Below, in pieces: positions 11,501 through 22,900 of a stretch of 64,000 bases of DNA. The notes beneath the pieces were generated by a model that saw only the letters and a list, made by a program, of their open reading frames with translations, was not told the origin of the DNA and did not search any database. Positions within the stretch are counted from its first letter, which is position 1. The number at the start of each line of letters is the position of its first letter. Source of the stretch: Lates calcarifer (Eukaryota; Chordata; Actinopteri; Centropomidae); NCBI RefSeq assembly GCF_001640805.2, contig NC_066843.1, forward strand, positions 2,974,380 through 3,038,379. The letters run 5' to 3'. Both the position numbers and the translations under genes were made by a program.

Positions 11501-11791
11501 GCTAACTGAACTGAGCAATCAAATGCTGAAAATCTGATTCTTTAACTAAAAGAATCACAGAAAACACCACAGGTTTGAACTGCTGTACTTTGATATAAAT
11601 CGAAGTAACACTAACCTGCACTTTATTAGGAATAATTTCACTGTTAACTGACAAACCGATGATGCTACTGGCTGGTTTTCCACATGGTATAATGTTGCTC
11701 ACAGGTCCTCACAGAGACTCAGGTGAGGACATTTGGTCCCCACAGAGACTCAGGTGCTCAGGTTCTTACCTGCTTTCTTGGGCACAGGCAT
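5120..11791 (-). CDS. Stand-alone PRY-SPRY (B30.2) domain protein, five coding exons
   Basis: Minus-strand exons 11791-11770, 7120-7091, 6405-6343, 6241-6102 and 5524-5120 join in frame to 219 aa. All splice sites are GT-AG and the phases are 1,1,1,0. Residues ~1-35 are a Lys/Ala/Pro-rich tail (MPVPKKAGGKNGAAAAQE, then KLPPYEP). Residues ~36-85 match PRY (YWLPLSLDDKTAQKLLWISE, then PERYEHSPQ). Residues ~90-215 match SPRY (GYWEVDY, VCESAPRKG, YQVWHNSE, MGVYVDQPAGIIKF, LFPGFWVG). B30.2 domains bind peptide or protein ligands and usually end TRIM-type E3 ligases. Here no RING, B-box or coiled coil was found upstream, so ligase activity is not implied. The core is confident. The first two small exons rest on splice signals and phase only. 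The family member could not be named; no symbol is given. Confidence 0.8.
6102..6241 (-). CDS. B30.2 gene exon 4 (PRY)
   Basis: Acceptor CTTCTCTCAG, donor GTAGGT, 140 nt. It encodes WLPLSLDDKTAQKLLWISE, then an RTSDAVCPYPNRPERYEHSPQ-type ending characteristic of PRY. Confidence 0.9.
6343..6405 (-). CDS. B30.2 gene exon 3
   Basis: 63 nt between a CTCAG acceptor and a GTAAAG donor, phase 1 to phase 1. It encodes KLPPYEPNIPEPTTRADFMK. The PTTRADFMKY run into PRY is the usual lead-in to B30.2 in fish TRIM-like proteins. Confidence 0.85.
6501..7073. mobile_element. Fold-back (long inverted repeat) element, copy 1
   Basis: The left part (from ACCTGGGTCTTATTTTCTC) is the reverse complement of the right end (GAGAATAAGGCCCAGGT). 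Complementarity continues inward through ACTCCATTGACAAAAAC at ~6647-6663 and its inverse at ~6863-6879. The centre (~6738-6785) carries the GTGGTGGAAGAAGTAGTCAG end of a common teleost hAT-like repeat. No transposase reading frame is seen, so it is non-autonomous. Confidence 0.8.
7091..7120 (-). CDS. B30.2 gene exon 2 (30-nt microexon)
   Basis: Reads TTCCAG, then 30 nt, then GTAAAG on the minus strand. Phase 1 to phase 1, encoding GKNGAAAAQ plus the first base of a Glu codon. It is supported by splice sites and by phase agreement with both flanking exons. Confidence 0.6.
8565..8660. repeat. Degenerate hAT-like AAGTAC/ACTTAGTTAC repeat
   Basis: Contains GAAGTACAAGTACCTCAAG and GAGTAAATTTACTTAGTTAC, the step-like motif of a widespread teleost non-autonomous DNA repeat. 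Confidence 0.6.
9464..9493 (+). repeat. (GAG)n microsatellite
   Basis: About ten GAG/AGG units. Confidence 0.95.
11707..11758. repeat. Short tandem duplication next to B30.2 exon 1
   Basis: CACAGAGACTCAGGTG occurs twice, separated by about 17 nt. Confidence 0.85.
11770..11791 (-). CDS. B30.2 gene exon 1 (22-nt coding part)
   Basis: Encodes MPVPKKA plus one base, then a strong GTAAGA donor. The ATG at 11791-11789 has A at -3. A second in-frame ATG lies upstream at 11824-11822 and would add 11 residues, but it has T at -3. The coding part is 19 of 22 bases identical to the first coding exon of the MyBP-C gene at 31776. Confidence 0.6.
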
Positions 11792-13214
11792 GATTCCCTT
11801 GGTGCTCGTGGCTCTGTTTGGCATCAAACGGGGGGAGGTCTTGTGATCGCAGTGCCTGTGCGCCTCTGGAGGGTCCCTCTTATTAACTTCCAAATGAGTG
11901 GGGGAGGAGGGAATGTGCATAAGTTTGGGTTGGATGTAACGGCGACCCAAAGGGATAGTCCTGTCACATGAAACTCCTGATCCTTTCTAGGGATCGGATG
12001 GATGGAGACAAGCAAATACCCAGTATATCCCAAGTATGTGTTGCTCATTTGCATACACATGGACTGAGCATGTGCACGAGGTATACACCCCCCCAGTCTG
12101 ACAAACACATTCATATGAAATTACATAAAAGGGAAGAAAATTCTGCAGCCATGCAGGGAGGAGGGGGAGGGGGGTCAAAGGTGGCGAGTTTCAGGTGCCT
12201 GACTTCACATGATGGACAGACTCGTGCTTTGTTTTGTCGCCTTAGCAACACGACGAACTCTGACCCCAGAGCGAAAGGCTAATAATTCCAAAACCGCGAC
12301 TAAAACCGACCCCGACACAGGCTATAGGTGTTCGTTTCTGTACCGTTCAAGATGGAGGCCAGCTCCTCACCGGGAGGCTGTCGTCAACGATCCCCGGTCC
12401 CATCAATCAGCGGCTGCTGTAAGTGCACCCTGGCACAGGAGCTGGGACAAAGTCTACCGAAGTGCTGGTGCAGTCAGAGCTTGAAAATAACAGCTTGTAA
12501 CTGGTCTGTGTTGCGAAGAGGTTGCTGACATTTCCTCTCAGTCGTCTCAAGTAACTACTTTTAATTGAGCGTAGTCATGTCATGTGTTTCAGCCTTTATC
12601 TCCAACACTTTAAACCCACATTTAGAGACACTTATAGACATAGATTTACATCTTATTGTAGAGAAACTGTTTTTTTAAGGTTTACTAGTCTTTAGTTTGT
12701 ATCATAAATGATTTTTGCATTAGCAGTTATTCTTTTTTCTTTGTTCTGATGAATGCTAAATGAATAAAGTTTCTTTTTCTTCACTTTCCTGCATTTACTT
12801 TAAAGTGATGCAAGGCCGGGGGTAGAACAGTCTTTATTTTGCTAAAAAAAGATTGAAAAAGAACAAGATCTGAACAAGATCTAACCTCGATCCATATCCT
12901 TGCTCTGTAACCTTCACTTCAGTCAAACACTTCAGTATTTTTCCATTTCTGGCCACTCCAGTTCATGCATGTCTGTGTCTGTGAGCTTAATATCAAATTA
13001 ACAGTCCAACAAATGAATGATTTTGCAGTGACATTTGCAAACATGACAGAAAACAGGAAACCTGAGATGAAGGAAGGGTCTAAAGCTTCGATGACCAAAT
13101 GGAAAAATCAGAGAAAAATTGAATTTCAGCTCTAGATTTTATGGAAATGAGACAAAAACCAACTTTTTGGATGTTTAAACCACCACTCTATCATGTAACA
13201 CCACAACATGAACA

Positions 13215-13320
13215 CCTAGTATAAAGTAGGATAAAATGGAAATACTCAAGTAAAGTAAAGTATGTCAAAATACTATTTATGTACAGAACTTAAGTAAATC
13301 TACTTTTGTAGTAAAATGGA
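13215..13320. repeat. hAT-like AAGTA repeat fragment
   Basis: GGAAATACTCAAGTAAAGTA and CTTAAGTAAATCTACTTTTG belong to the common teleost step-like repeat. Confidence 0.65.
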
Positions 13321-14119
13321 TCGGCTCTCGCTTGCAAGTCAAATTTCTTCTTATCATCAACTGCAGACTGATAAATGTTCACCAAATTAAAAGCAATAAA
13401 AACTCATAACTCGTGAAATTTAGCGGTATTCTCCTTTAGGCAGGAGGTCACATGTGAGCCGCCTGGAGGGTTTCCTTAATTGGCAGGTCTTGATTGATAC
13501 TTAACTTAATAGGAAATAACTTCCTGTCATGAGAAAGTGTCTCACTGCGATCAGAAGAGGAATTTTAATGAAGCGTAACTACCCGCTTAGCGCTGCCTCC
13601 CATAATACGAGATATGCTCCGTGTGGGGCACGAAAACAAATTTCAGCACCTGCTGCTTATTGCTGTCAGTGAGTGGGCTTAAATAGTATTGTACCCTGAC
13701 CTCTGGGTGTGTTTGGAGGTGCTATGCACAACATCATACACTCAGCGATCAGCATGCAATATTCCAGTGTACATTACCACCCAGCTCGGCCGTTAAACGC
13801 CCTATCGTGTTACTTCATTACATGTTAACATGATGGTGCTATGGTGAAATGTATAGCACGATTGGGAGCCGGGGGTGGATACAATAAGTGTGAGGCTGTA
13901 ATCTGTGGAGGCTCTGCTCTGATTGACGAGGCAGGTGCTTCCTCCTTCTCACTTCCCTCTCAGTGTTTTTGTCCACATGTATGAAGACTGTGGAGTGTGA
14001 CTGAAAGCTCTGAAACAACTGTTCTTTAATGACAATCATTCAGTGATGGAGGACGTATTCAGACAGTTTACTTCAGTAAAAATACCAATACAACAATATG
14101 ACAACTAAGAGTCTTACAT

Positions 14120-14632
14120 TAGCTCTTATTTTCCCAAAATATTTTCAGGTGTAAATGATTGATAGGAACTAAAATCGTTGGAATCAGACCAACTGTCCAC
14201 CTCAATGGACGTCCACTAAGTGTCTGACAACATGATGGATAGAATTCCTACAGAGACAGAGCTTTTTACTAAAGAGTAAGATCTTTCTTGTTTAACCAGA
14301 AACATCACTATATATCAATACCAGACTCCATTGACAAAAACGGGAATTTTACCGAGCAGAACATGAGAAGTTGCTCATCTACTGCAGCCTCTATGTGTTA
14401 GTTAGGTAGTGTTATTGTGTGGTACTTTTACTTATGTGAGGAATCTGAATACTTCCTCCACCACTGAAAGTCACACGACAACACAAACAAACTGACTGCT
14501 CAGTAAAATTACGCTTTTTGTCAATGGAATCTGGTAGTGATGTGTTTCTTGCTCAATACTGCACCAATTCCAAATAATTTTTGTCCCTATCAATCATTTA
14601 CACCCCAAAAAATGGTGAAAATAAGGCCGTAG
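14120..14632. mobile_element. Fold-back element, copy 2
   Basis: Same family as 6501-7073. It shares the GTTTAACCAGAAACATCACT and ACCAGACTCCATTGACAAAA blocks and is again palindromic, with CTCTTATTTTC at the left and GAAAATAAGG at the right. The loop (~14425-14470) again carries CTTCCTCCACCACTG. Confidence 0.8.
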
Positions 14633-16604
14633 TTTTATATATTATTAGAAGAAAACAAGTTTTTAATGCTTTTCTCTAGTCTTTGTTTTCTGTGAATTGT
14701 TGGATAATTTGACCTCAAGCAGTTCCTTTAAATCACATTATGTGAGAAGTTTAGACAGGAAATGTCTGCAAACAGCTGGTAGACATGCGGACCAAGACAA
14801 AACCGAATGTCCTACGTACAGAATTTAGATGTACCCAGATCACAGCTGAGCATCTCTAATAAACCATCCGTAGTTAAAGTGTCCAGATTTACAGTGTGGA
14901 AACAACAAGCCAAAATCAACTGACCCCCCCACAGGTTTCATGCAACATAAACCTTGTAACTCCTCCTAAATCACAGGATGTCATGGGAGTGGGGTGGGAA
15001 GGGTGGGGTGGGGGTTGTCCTGCCTAACACATGGTGTCATGCTGACATTGGTGGTCTCCAGGCGACAGAGAGCCGTGAGATTTATGAGTAACTGCTGCTA
15101 TGTGAGCGGCTGCCTGTTTCATGTATGTAAGCTCCCCTCCTCCTCTTTCTCCCGTCATGTTTTCCTCAACAGTATTTCTCAGTTACATTATCTTTTATCA
15201 CCTCATGATGTTTAAACCACGTGAGCACTTGTATCCTGTCAATTAACTCTTACATGTTTGCAGTTAAAGAGCTCTAACATCAATAAATCATTTTAAAAGG
15301 ATTTATATAACATTTGAAATGATTTACAGTCTCTATTGACCTCTGCTTCTTCTTAGATTATTTATCACTGGGTTCGACTTAGTGGAAAATTAACTGCATT
15401 TCTTTCTGACGTAAAACCTGGACTGTACCGACTGACGGTCTATTTTAATTATATTGATTAAACCAAGGTTGCACAATGACTTAAAAGCTCCTTAAATAAT
15501 ATTTTAAACATTAACAATTAAACGTTAATTGTCTGCGCATTGTGAAAGGGTTGTTTGTAGTACCGAACTCACTGAGAATCAACACCCGTTCTACGGCTTT
15601 ATCGAAAAGAAGCTTTTTCGACCAACTAATTTTTTTGGTTTTCTGGCTGCACATGCAGAAGATTCCCCACATAACATCATCAACAGTCACTCTAGAGAAC
15701 TCAGTCTGGGAGTGAGCTGATACACAGCCTGTAGGCGAATAGGCAGATGATGACGAAAGCCAAACTTCTCGTGCCTAAATACTGATGTCATTTTAACGTG
15801 AGGAGTATATAACAATCAGCTTAAGTTTAAAATTTAGTTACATTAGTTAATTAATAAGATCTGCCTTTAAACCCTCTTCACAGTAATCAAAGAACATACT
15901 ATATGGTGACTACTCAAACCACAATTTATAAAGAAAACAAACCTGACAATCAAATAAAGTCACATGACTGTTCAAGTTTAAACCAACCCAAAATAAATCA
16001 GCCCACAGTCCACTATCTGTCCAAAATCTCCAAACACAAAAAGTAATTTATATCCAACTCCATCCCAAATGCAAAAATAGAAACCAGAACAGCAATGCAC
16101 TGCAAGAAAAAAGAAAAACAGATCCAAAACAAATCAAACTCACCAGATGCTGAACTAGGGATTTGTACTCAGGCCTGGAGTTGATCTCTGGTCCTCAGCT
16201 CCACTTGTTTTGGGCCTCCACTCTCTGAATCCATCGATCCTAAACGATCCTAATCCTTTTTCATTTTTAACCACTGTTGTTAAAAAAAAAAAAGAATAGA
16301 AAAGAAACATTGAGCTCCTCTGTGTTAGTTTCTTCCAGCCACAAACAATTCTCTCTCCCCTTTGTTCTCCTGGCCACACCCCCCTACACCTGCAACAGGT
16401 GACCTGGAACAGGAAACTATACCTGCCTACAAATTAAAAGCATGGGCGACAGGGTTTTTAGTATTAAAACTTCTTATCTCACACCTTGTGACAGTGTCTG
16501 AGGATGGAGACCAAACAAGAAGCTAAATGCTAACACCAGGTTTAGCAAGAGTAATGTTTACCATGTTCCTCGTCTTTGTTTAATATGTTAGCACGTTAAC
16601 TAAA

Positions 16605-16700
16605 GGTATTATGACTCCATCCAATGATTGTTGAGATATGTCACTTCAAACCACAAATGTCAACCTGGACATGGAGGTACTAGAGAAAAAAGCAAAAGGA
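16605..16700. repeat. Fragment of a teleost interspersed repeat
   Basis: Contains CCAATGATTGTTGAGATATG and CACAAATGTCAACCTGGA. These match the inverse part of the family also seen near 42.6 and 55.3 kb. Confidence 0.5.
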
Positions 16701-18358
16701 TCACCAAAGTTAGATGGATTCATCCTTTGAGAACCACGAATATCTGTACAAAAATATATGGCAGAAGACATCATCTTAAATGATGTTAAACAACTTTTTA
16801 AAAAAGATTCAGGCTAAAAAAACTGAGGTTTTTATCAATTATTAGATCTGTTTTACTTGAATATAACTCTTGCATGTTTCTGTTTGTGCTAATTTTAGCC
16901 GTTGTCAATCTGTTATGCACTTGTTGAAAGCAGCACATGTTCACATGTGGATGCAAACACACGATTCCACTCTGAAAGACCACAACAATCACGTGGTTCG
17001 GTGTCAGCGTCCCTTAGCTTCCTGGTAGATGGACATACATCACCGTCCATGCTGATAGGCCTCCCGTGATTAATTAGAACAAACATACTAACTGAGACGG
17101 CGGTTTTAAAGAGGAATGAGGAGCTGGGTTGTTTGGTAGGAAACACTTCAAGACATGTTTAATAGCAGCTCGTCATGTTACTCTGATGATATTACATGAG
17201 AAACACGCCGGCTGATCATGAGCCTCTCTCCCAAGTCTAACCTCTGCCCCCACCTGACAGAGGCAGATCTCTTTACAAACAGATGACTTTTGTTGTCCAT
17301 ATCGCTTCAGTCAAACTCTCCTCTTTCCCTCAGCTGTTGTTACCACCTTATTCCTCATGTTGATAGCAGCAGAGTTTGTATGACTTGGCGGGGTCGTTCT
17401 GAGAAAGGCCTGCCTGGTGATAGGCCCGGGGCAGAGGGCAGCGAAGTGTTGAGGCTCAACGCTGAGCCTCCCAAAATAAGAGGATACCCCTCACAGCTGG
17501 ACACGCCGACTAAAAACAGCCAGGCCCCGGCTGACTGGCAAAAGGAAACGGAGAGGCAATGTTGACACAGGGATTTTGGGACATTCTGTTTCTAAAGCTG
17601 TGTTGTTGTGAAGCTGTGATCCGCCGCCCCCTGACTCATGATTATAAATAAACAGATAGGTGGCAGGGTGACGGAGCTGAGACACAGATGTTCGCATTAA
17701 CCTCCCTCCCCCCCCAAAAAAGGCCAGAGTCAGGATCACAGACCGACTGGTCGCCCCCCCCTTTAGTTTGGATTGGACGGCTGTGTGCTCTCCGCTCCAA
17801 GAGTGATTTCAGATCTCAGCGTTTGTCTTTGACCTCGACAGTTACATCACCAGCGTTCGTGTATTTCTTCCACACAGAACTGACTTCTGTGATAATTTCT
17901 GTGGTAATGATTGTTGGAGACACGAGCTGATATCAATGTTTAGTCTAAAATCAAATAATAAAAAAGAAGCAGAGACAGATTTCCCACTGAAATTGTGATG
18001 TATTCCACTTTAATATTCTTTTAAATGTTTTCTATGTTGAGAGAAGTCAAGAGACCAACAATTAATGTTTTATATTCTGGTCTAACCCTGCAAGAATCTA
18101 AGAGTTTTTTTTGGATACACAGAGGTGTTTTAATTCGTATTACATTTACATTTTAGTGCAATGACACAATGGGACACAAAAACTAATTAGACAGATGAGG
18201 GTGGAACAAAATAAACACACAATAACACCAAAGAATAAGATGCAAACAAAAAAGGTGTGTGTTACATCTTCAGGTGGAGGAGGAGGAGAAATAAATAGAA
18301 AATGGTTTTGGATGTTTCTTTGACTCGTACCACTGATCTTACCCTCCATGGCAAAAGC

Positions 18359-18768
18359 ACTCCCCAATGGCAGGAGGCTCCCCCAGCAGGACAAACCCAC
18401 TACGCCACCAAGACCGCTCAGGAACACGACCAAGAATCCAAGGTGTTGACCTGGCCTCAAAAACTCCCCTGATCCCAATCTGATCCAGCATCTGCGGGAC
18501 AATCTGGAACAAGGATCTGCTGCCCATGTCCCGTTGCTATACGCCACAAGACATCCTCCAAGGACGTGGATTCATGGGTTCAGGTCAGAGCTGTTTTGGC
18601 AGCAGAAGGAGGACCTACACAATATTAGGCAGGTCCCACGGATGCTGGATCAGATTGGGATCTGGGTTGAGTTTGGAGGCCAGGTCAGCACCTTGGGTCG
18701 TGTTGCTGAGCAGTCTTGGTGGCGTAGTGGGTTTGTCTTGCTGAGGGAGGCCCCTGCCATTGGGGAGT
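18359..18768. mobile_element. Inverted-repeat element with ~140-bp arms
   Basis: The left arm 18359-18500 is a near-perfect reverse complement of the right arm 18633-18768 (shared core CCAATCTGATCCAGCATC and CCACTACGCCACCAAGAC). The ~130-bp centre ends in GGACCTACACAATATTAGGC, a phrase of a widespread teleost DNA repeat. Confidence 0.8.
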
Positions 18769-19207
18769 GGGGATATAGTATAATAACCCTAACGACAATA
18801 CCAACTTCAGTCAGTCTAACGAAGCATTTAAAGTGATCTCCTCCTGTACGTCGTTTATCGAAGCAGTATTTACCGAATAAACTGTCACAGTCGACACGTC
18901 TTTGGGCGACAGCAGCAGCTGCTCTAATCCAGCAGGGTAAACCCCCTGGCTCTATAATAAAGGATTAAACTGCTGAACAGAGGCTTTCCAGTTCAAATGT
19001 AGTGAACTGACACAGAAGTGGTTCTGGTTTCGCTCCAGTCAGGAACGAGCACACTGACACATTAGGGTTGTTACTGGGACTGAAGGCTTTAATTCTGAAA
19101 ACACCAGATCTACAATGATTATCTTGTATGTGTCAAGTTGAGCAGCACTATTATTTAAATCATTATAAACTGTTACCTTGAATTTATTATATGAACGGCT
19201 GCTGACC

Positions 19208-19470
19208 AGTGGTGGAAAGTAATTAAGTACATTTACTCAAGTACTGTCGTTAGGAACATTTTTAAGATACTTTTGAGTATTTTTATCTTCTGCTACTTCA
19301 AACTAGCTACAAAATATTGTATTTTTTATTCATTAATTTGATAATTTTAGTTATTTCTTACTTTATAGATTCAAATTAATAATAAAATATAAGAAGTTGC
19401 AGCCTTAAAGTTAAGTATAATATACATTATTCTGTAATGGGGACTTTTACTTTGGTACTTTAATACTTTC
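19208..19470. repeat. hAT-like non-autonomous DNA repeat
   Basis: Starts CAGTGGTGGAAAGTAATTAA, continues with GTACATTTACTCAAGTACTG and TTTGAGTATTTTTATCTTC, and ends in TACTTTGGTACTTTAATACT. This is the best-preserved copy in the window. Confidence 0.75.
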
Positions 19471-19579
19471 CTACTCTCTTGACTGATTATTCATTTAAAA
19501 ACTCTGTCAATTTGCAAAATAAAATCAATAAAAGATGAGAAAACAGTCTAAAAATCTTCAGTATTCAAGTAATAAATAC

Positions 19580-19585
19580 TTTATT
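19580..19585 (-). terminator. emc10: Candidate polyadenylation signal of emc10
   Basis: AATAAA on the minus strand about 220 nt past the emc10 stop codon. Confidence 0.4.
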
Positions 19586-19656
19586 TTCACATTAGTATTA
19601 AAAATGCAGTCGTCTGCAGGGCACGGTATCTCCTCTTGTACTGTACAAGCTTCAGC

Positions 19657-19682
19657 TGTGTGTGTGTGTGTGTGTGTGTGTG
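19657..19682 (+). repeat. (TG)n microsatellite
   Basis: About 13 TG units in the predicted emc10 3'UTR (CA in the transcript). Confidence 0.95.
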
Positions 19683-19802
19683 ACAGACATTTCCTTAAAT
19701 AGCATTATGTACAGCAATTACAAACTGTCCAAGAGAATTATTGTTCAGTAAATCTTCACAAAAACAAACAAACAAAAGAAAGAAATGTTGTTAGCGTTCG
19801 GC

Positions 19803-19907
19803 TCATCGGCCACCTCCGTTGGCTGCTCCGCCCCCGGCTCCTCCCCCTGATTGGTCCTGAGCTCCTGACATCATCAGGAAGAGGACGAGAGGAACGATGT
19901 ACATCCA
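19803..19907 (-). CDS. emc10: emc10 exon 7 (membrane helix, Gly-rich tail, stop)
   Basis: Acceptor CTCCTCTCCAG, phase 0. It encodes [20 protein letters not shown] and a Gly/Ala-rich tail ending ANGGGR before TGA. Confidence 0.95.
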   Translation of the reverse strand, partial: WMYIVPLVLFLMMSGAQDQSGGGAGGGAANGGGR

Positions 19908-22900
19908 CTGGAGAGGAGAAGAGAGCAGAAGAGGGAGTGAATACGACGATATCTCTGTTTTCAAGACGACAGATTAAACTGTGAGATCACTGACGTGTCT
20001 TTTTTTCAACAGTTCCAGATTGATCATCCCAGATTAGGTTCAATGTATTTTCTGAACAGAAAGAAAAGAAAAGGTGAAGTGTGAAAGTGGGTGAGAGACT
20101 GCAGAGTGAAGAGGAAATCTCAGGGTCAAACACCAAACACATGCTGAACATAATCACACCAACAGTTAAGAGATTTAGGTGGTTTATCATGGAGGCGTCC
20201 TCATAAAAAAAGAGCTTCGAATTCAGAGAATTGGAGCTTTAAATTAAACGTATTTGGCATTGAACCTGGAGAAATATCAGAGTGGGAAACGAGGGAGTGG
20301 TTTTCAGTTAGTTACACTACTTAGAAGTTAAATACAAAACTCGACACACAAGAGGAGGAAGGGACAGAAGACACAAGAAAGAAAACAGTACTTCAGTGGG
20401 AATCAGCTCTGCTCTCTGCCTCCCCCTGCTGGGGGCTGTGCCGAATTGGTGGCCATGAGGAAGATTGCACCTCCCAGAATCAAATACCACTGGAACACAG
20501 CACAGCACCGAGTCAACACACTGTCACTGGATGCAGCACAGAGTCAACACAGGTCACTGAACATGGCACAAGATACACACAGCACAGTGCAAAAAACACA
20601 AACACCACCAGCACACACAAGACAAGAGAGGCCATAAAAAGAGCTCAGACGAGCCAAGCGATAGGATCCGAGAACCAGGTCCTCTGAGGGGATGTTTCTG
20701 AAACCGAGAGACGGTTTCACTCCGGCTGACAGGTCGAAATGTCAGAGGACAAGCAAAATGTTGCTCCTGTTTTTTCAAGATGCCTCATTTTCATGTTTCT
20801 GAAGTTTGAAACTGAACTTTGCGGGCTGAATAATCTTGGAGGACTCAACTTGAAGGCAGTGGCGTCACACAGGAGAGCGTGGCGCTACAGAAACCACGAC
20901 AGTGACCGAGGGCGCTTTCACACCTGACCTGTTTGGTTCGGTTTAAAATGAACTCCGGGCTCGTGTAAAAGCTGTCAGCTGAACTCGACCAACTCCTGAT
21001 TCTCAGGTTGGATCCAGTCTGGACCGAGTCACAGGACTGCGAGAGAGTTTACTATAAATCTAAACTGTTAACTAGAGACGAGCATTTGAAGAAACTTCCT
21101 TCATCAATCATCATCCTTTATTTTTTATAGTGAAAATGTCTGTGGCAGAAAATAGGCTGCTCAAGAAAGTGTGTTTTCCTCAATGAAATCTTTATTCCAA
21201 CAACAATCGTCTTAAACAAAATTAAAAATATATAATATTTCCCAACTCCCAAGAGAGTAAACTAACTCCAGCTGCTGATTTTTGTTGAGAAAGACGTTGA
21301 TGTTAAACACGACACGTTCACCTTTGATTTCCACCAGAGTTCGACACTTTTCTCTGTTAAATTTGAACTGCGCCCCCTGCTGGTCGCTGCCACCTAATGA
21401 AAATTATTATACTGCTGCAGACTCCGTTAATAATCCTCATCAATAGTTTATTATTAACTGAGCTCTTTGTGACACCAGAGGAAATAAATAACAAATTGGA
21501 CGATAGTTCCACACTCGGATGGCATCACAAACTGCTGATCATGTTGCAGGGTGAGGTTTCAGATTCGTCATGCTGTGAAATGTTTCACTGTTTGTCATGT
21601 TCAGACCATAAAGGAAACTTTAAATCCACATTTAACCTTCACTCAGGAGCAAAAATCTGGAACTGGAACTGCTCCAGAACTGAAAAAAGGTAACGATGCA
21701 TCTTTTTTTTTCCCGCCTTGTGTCTGAACCAAATGAACCAAACTACAGGTGTGAAAGCACCTTCAACAGGATCGACTGAAGCACACGGTGGAGTGAATCC
21801 AACACACAGGGAAACAAACAAAAAATGTGCAACCACTCTGACTTTTTAGAGGATATTCCAACGTTTCTGCTACAAATACTGACAAAAGAAACAGATGGGA
21901 AAAAAACCTAGCACCGCAGCAGCTGATGCTCCCTCTGTACTCTGTTTTAACACATGCTGCATGCACAGGCATTTTCAGTATGGTGGGTCTGATGGAGCAA
22001 AAAAATGATGAGGGAAAAAAGGCATTTTCATGTATTAATTAACTATATGGGCCATTACAATTATCAGAGCCTCATTACTGAAGCAAGGGAGTATATCTTT
22101 AGGCAGCGGCTGCTGGCTTTATCAGCAGGTTTCAGTACGAGTACTTACATATTTAGCAAAGAAAGATTTCTGCTCTTGTGGATTCTTCGCTTTCTTCTCA
22201 GATTCCTGTTCCAATCGTTCAAGGAACAGAGCCGTCTCCGGTCTGGAAGAAAGTTGGCAATTAGTATTCAAACAAACCCCAAAACAAAGTGTGTATCTGA
22301 AAGGCAGGAAAGCGCACAGAGACTTGTTCTACCTATGGGGAAATTATGTAAAGCTGCTAAGCAAAAGCAAATACAGTATAACTGAATCAAAGGCATTTGG
22401 AAAGAAGCTACAGTGGAGACACACAGGAGGATTTCACTCGTGCACAGACAGCTGTGTGTTAGCTGTGTGCTTCCATAAGCAGAGCAGACTGATCCAGAAG
22501 TTGAGATAGAAAAACAAAAGTGAACAGACGCAGATGTCTGAACTGGGACTGACCCCGGTGCGTTAACAGGCGCCATCACACGGAGCGTGGTGTTGAAAAC
22601 CTCAAGATCTACTTCATCCTCGACCTCGGTGCCTCTGCAGGCCCCAGGTATCGTCACTATAGAGACGCCGATGAGGTACCCAGAGACGTCGGTGTGGAGG
22701 GTGATGGCGTCGCTCAGGTGCGACTCAACCATGGCACACTGAGGATCAGAGGAGGAAACAGGTTCATTTTAGAGATGCACCCACAGTTACTCTATCATAT
22801 GATGAGGTGATGCTGTTACTACATTCATTTTAAAAAGCCCCTCAACTCTGGGCTAAAGCGAGGCTGTGGTTTACAGTGATTTTAGAAGAGCAACGTGAAG

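Larger units (their letters stand above)
7121..11769. other. B30.2 gene intron 1
   Basis: A 4.6-kb intron. It contains a degenerate hAT-like repeat tail (~8565-8660) and a GAG repeat (9464-9493). It also has long non-repetitive, GC-moderate stretches (~8880-9240, ~9700-11330) that look less decayed than the surroundings and could be conserved non-coding sequence. No coding exon was recognised. Confidence 0.5.
11825..19802. other. Intergenic region between the B30.2 gene and emc10
   Basis: About 8 kb with no confirmed gene. It holds transposon-derived repeats (listed separately), a candidate first exon at 12351 (see findings), and non-repetitive stretches such as ~13430-13860 and ~17220-17580. 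Confidence 0.55.
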
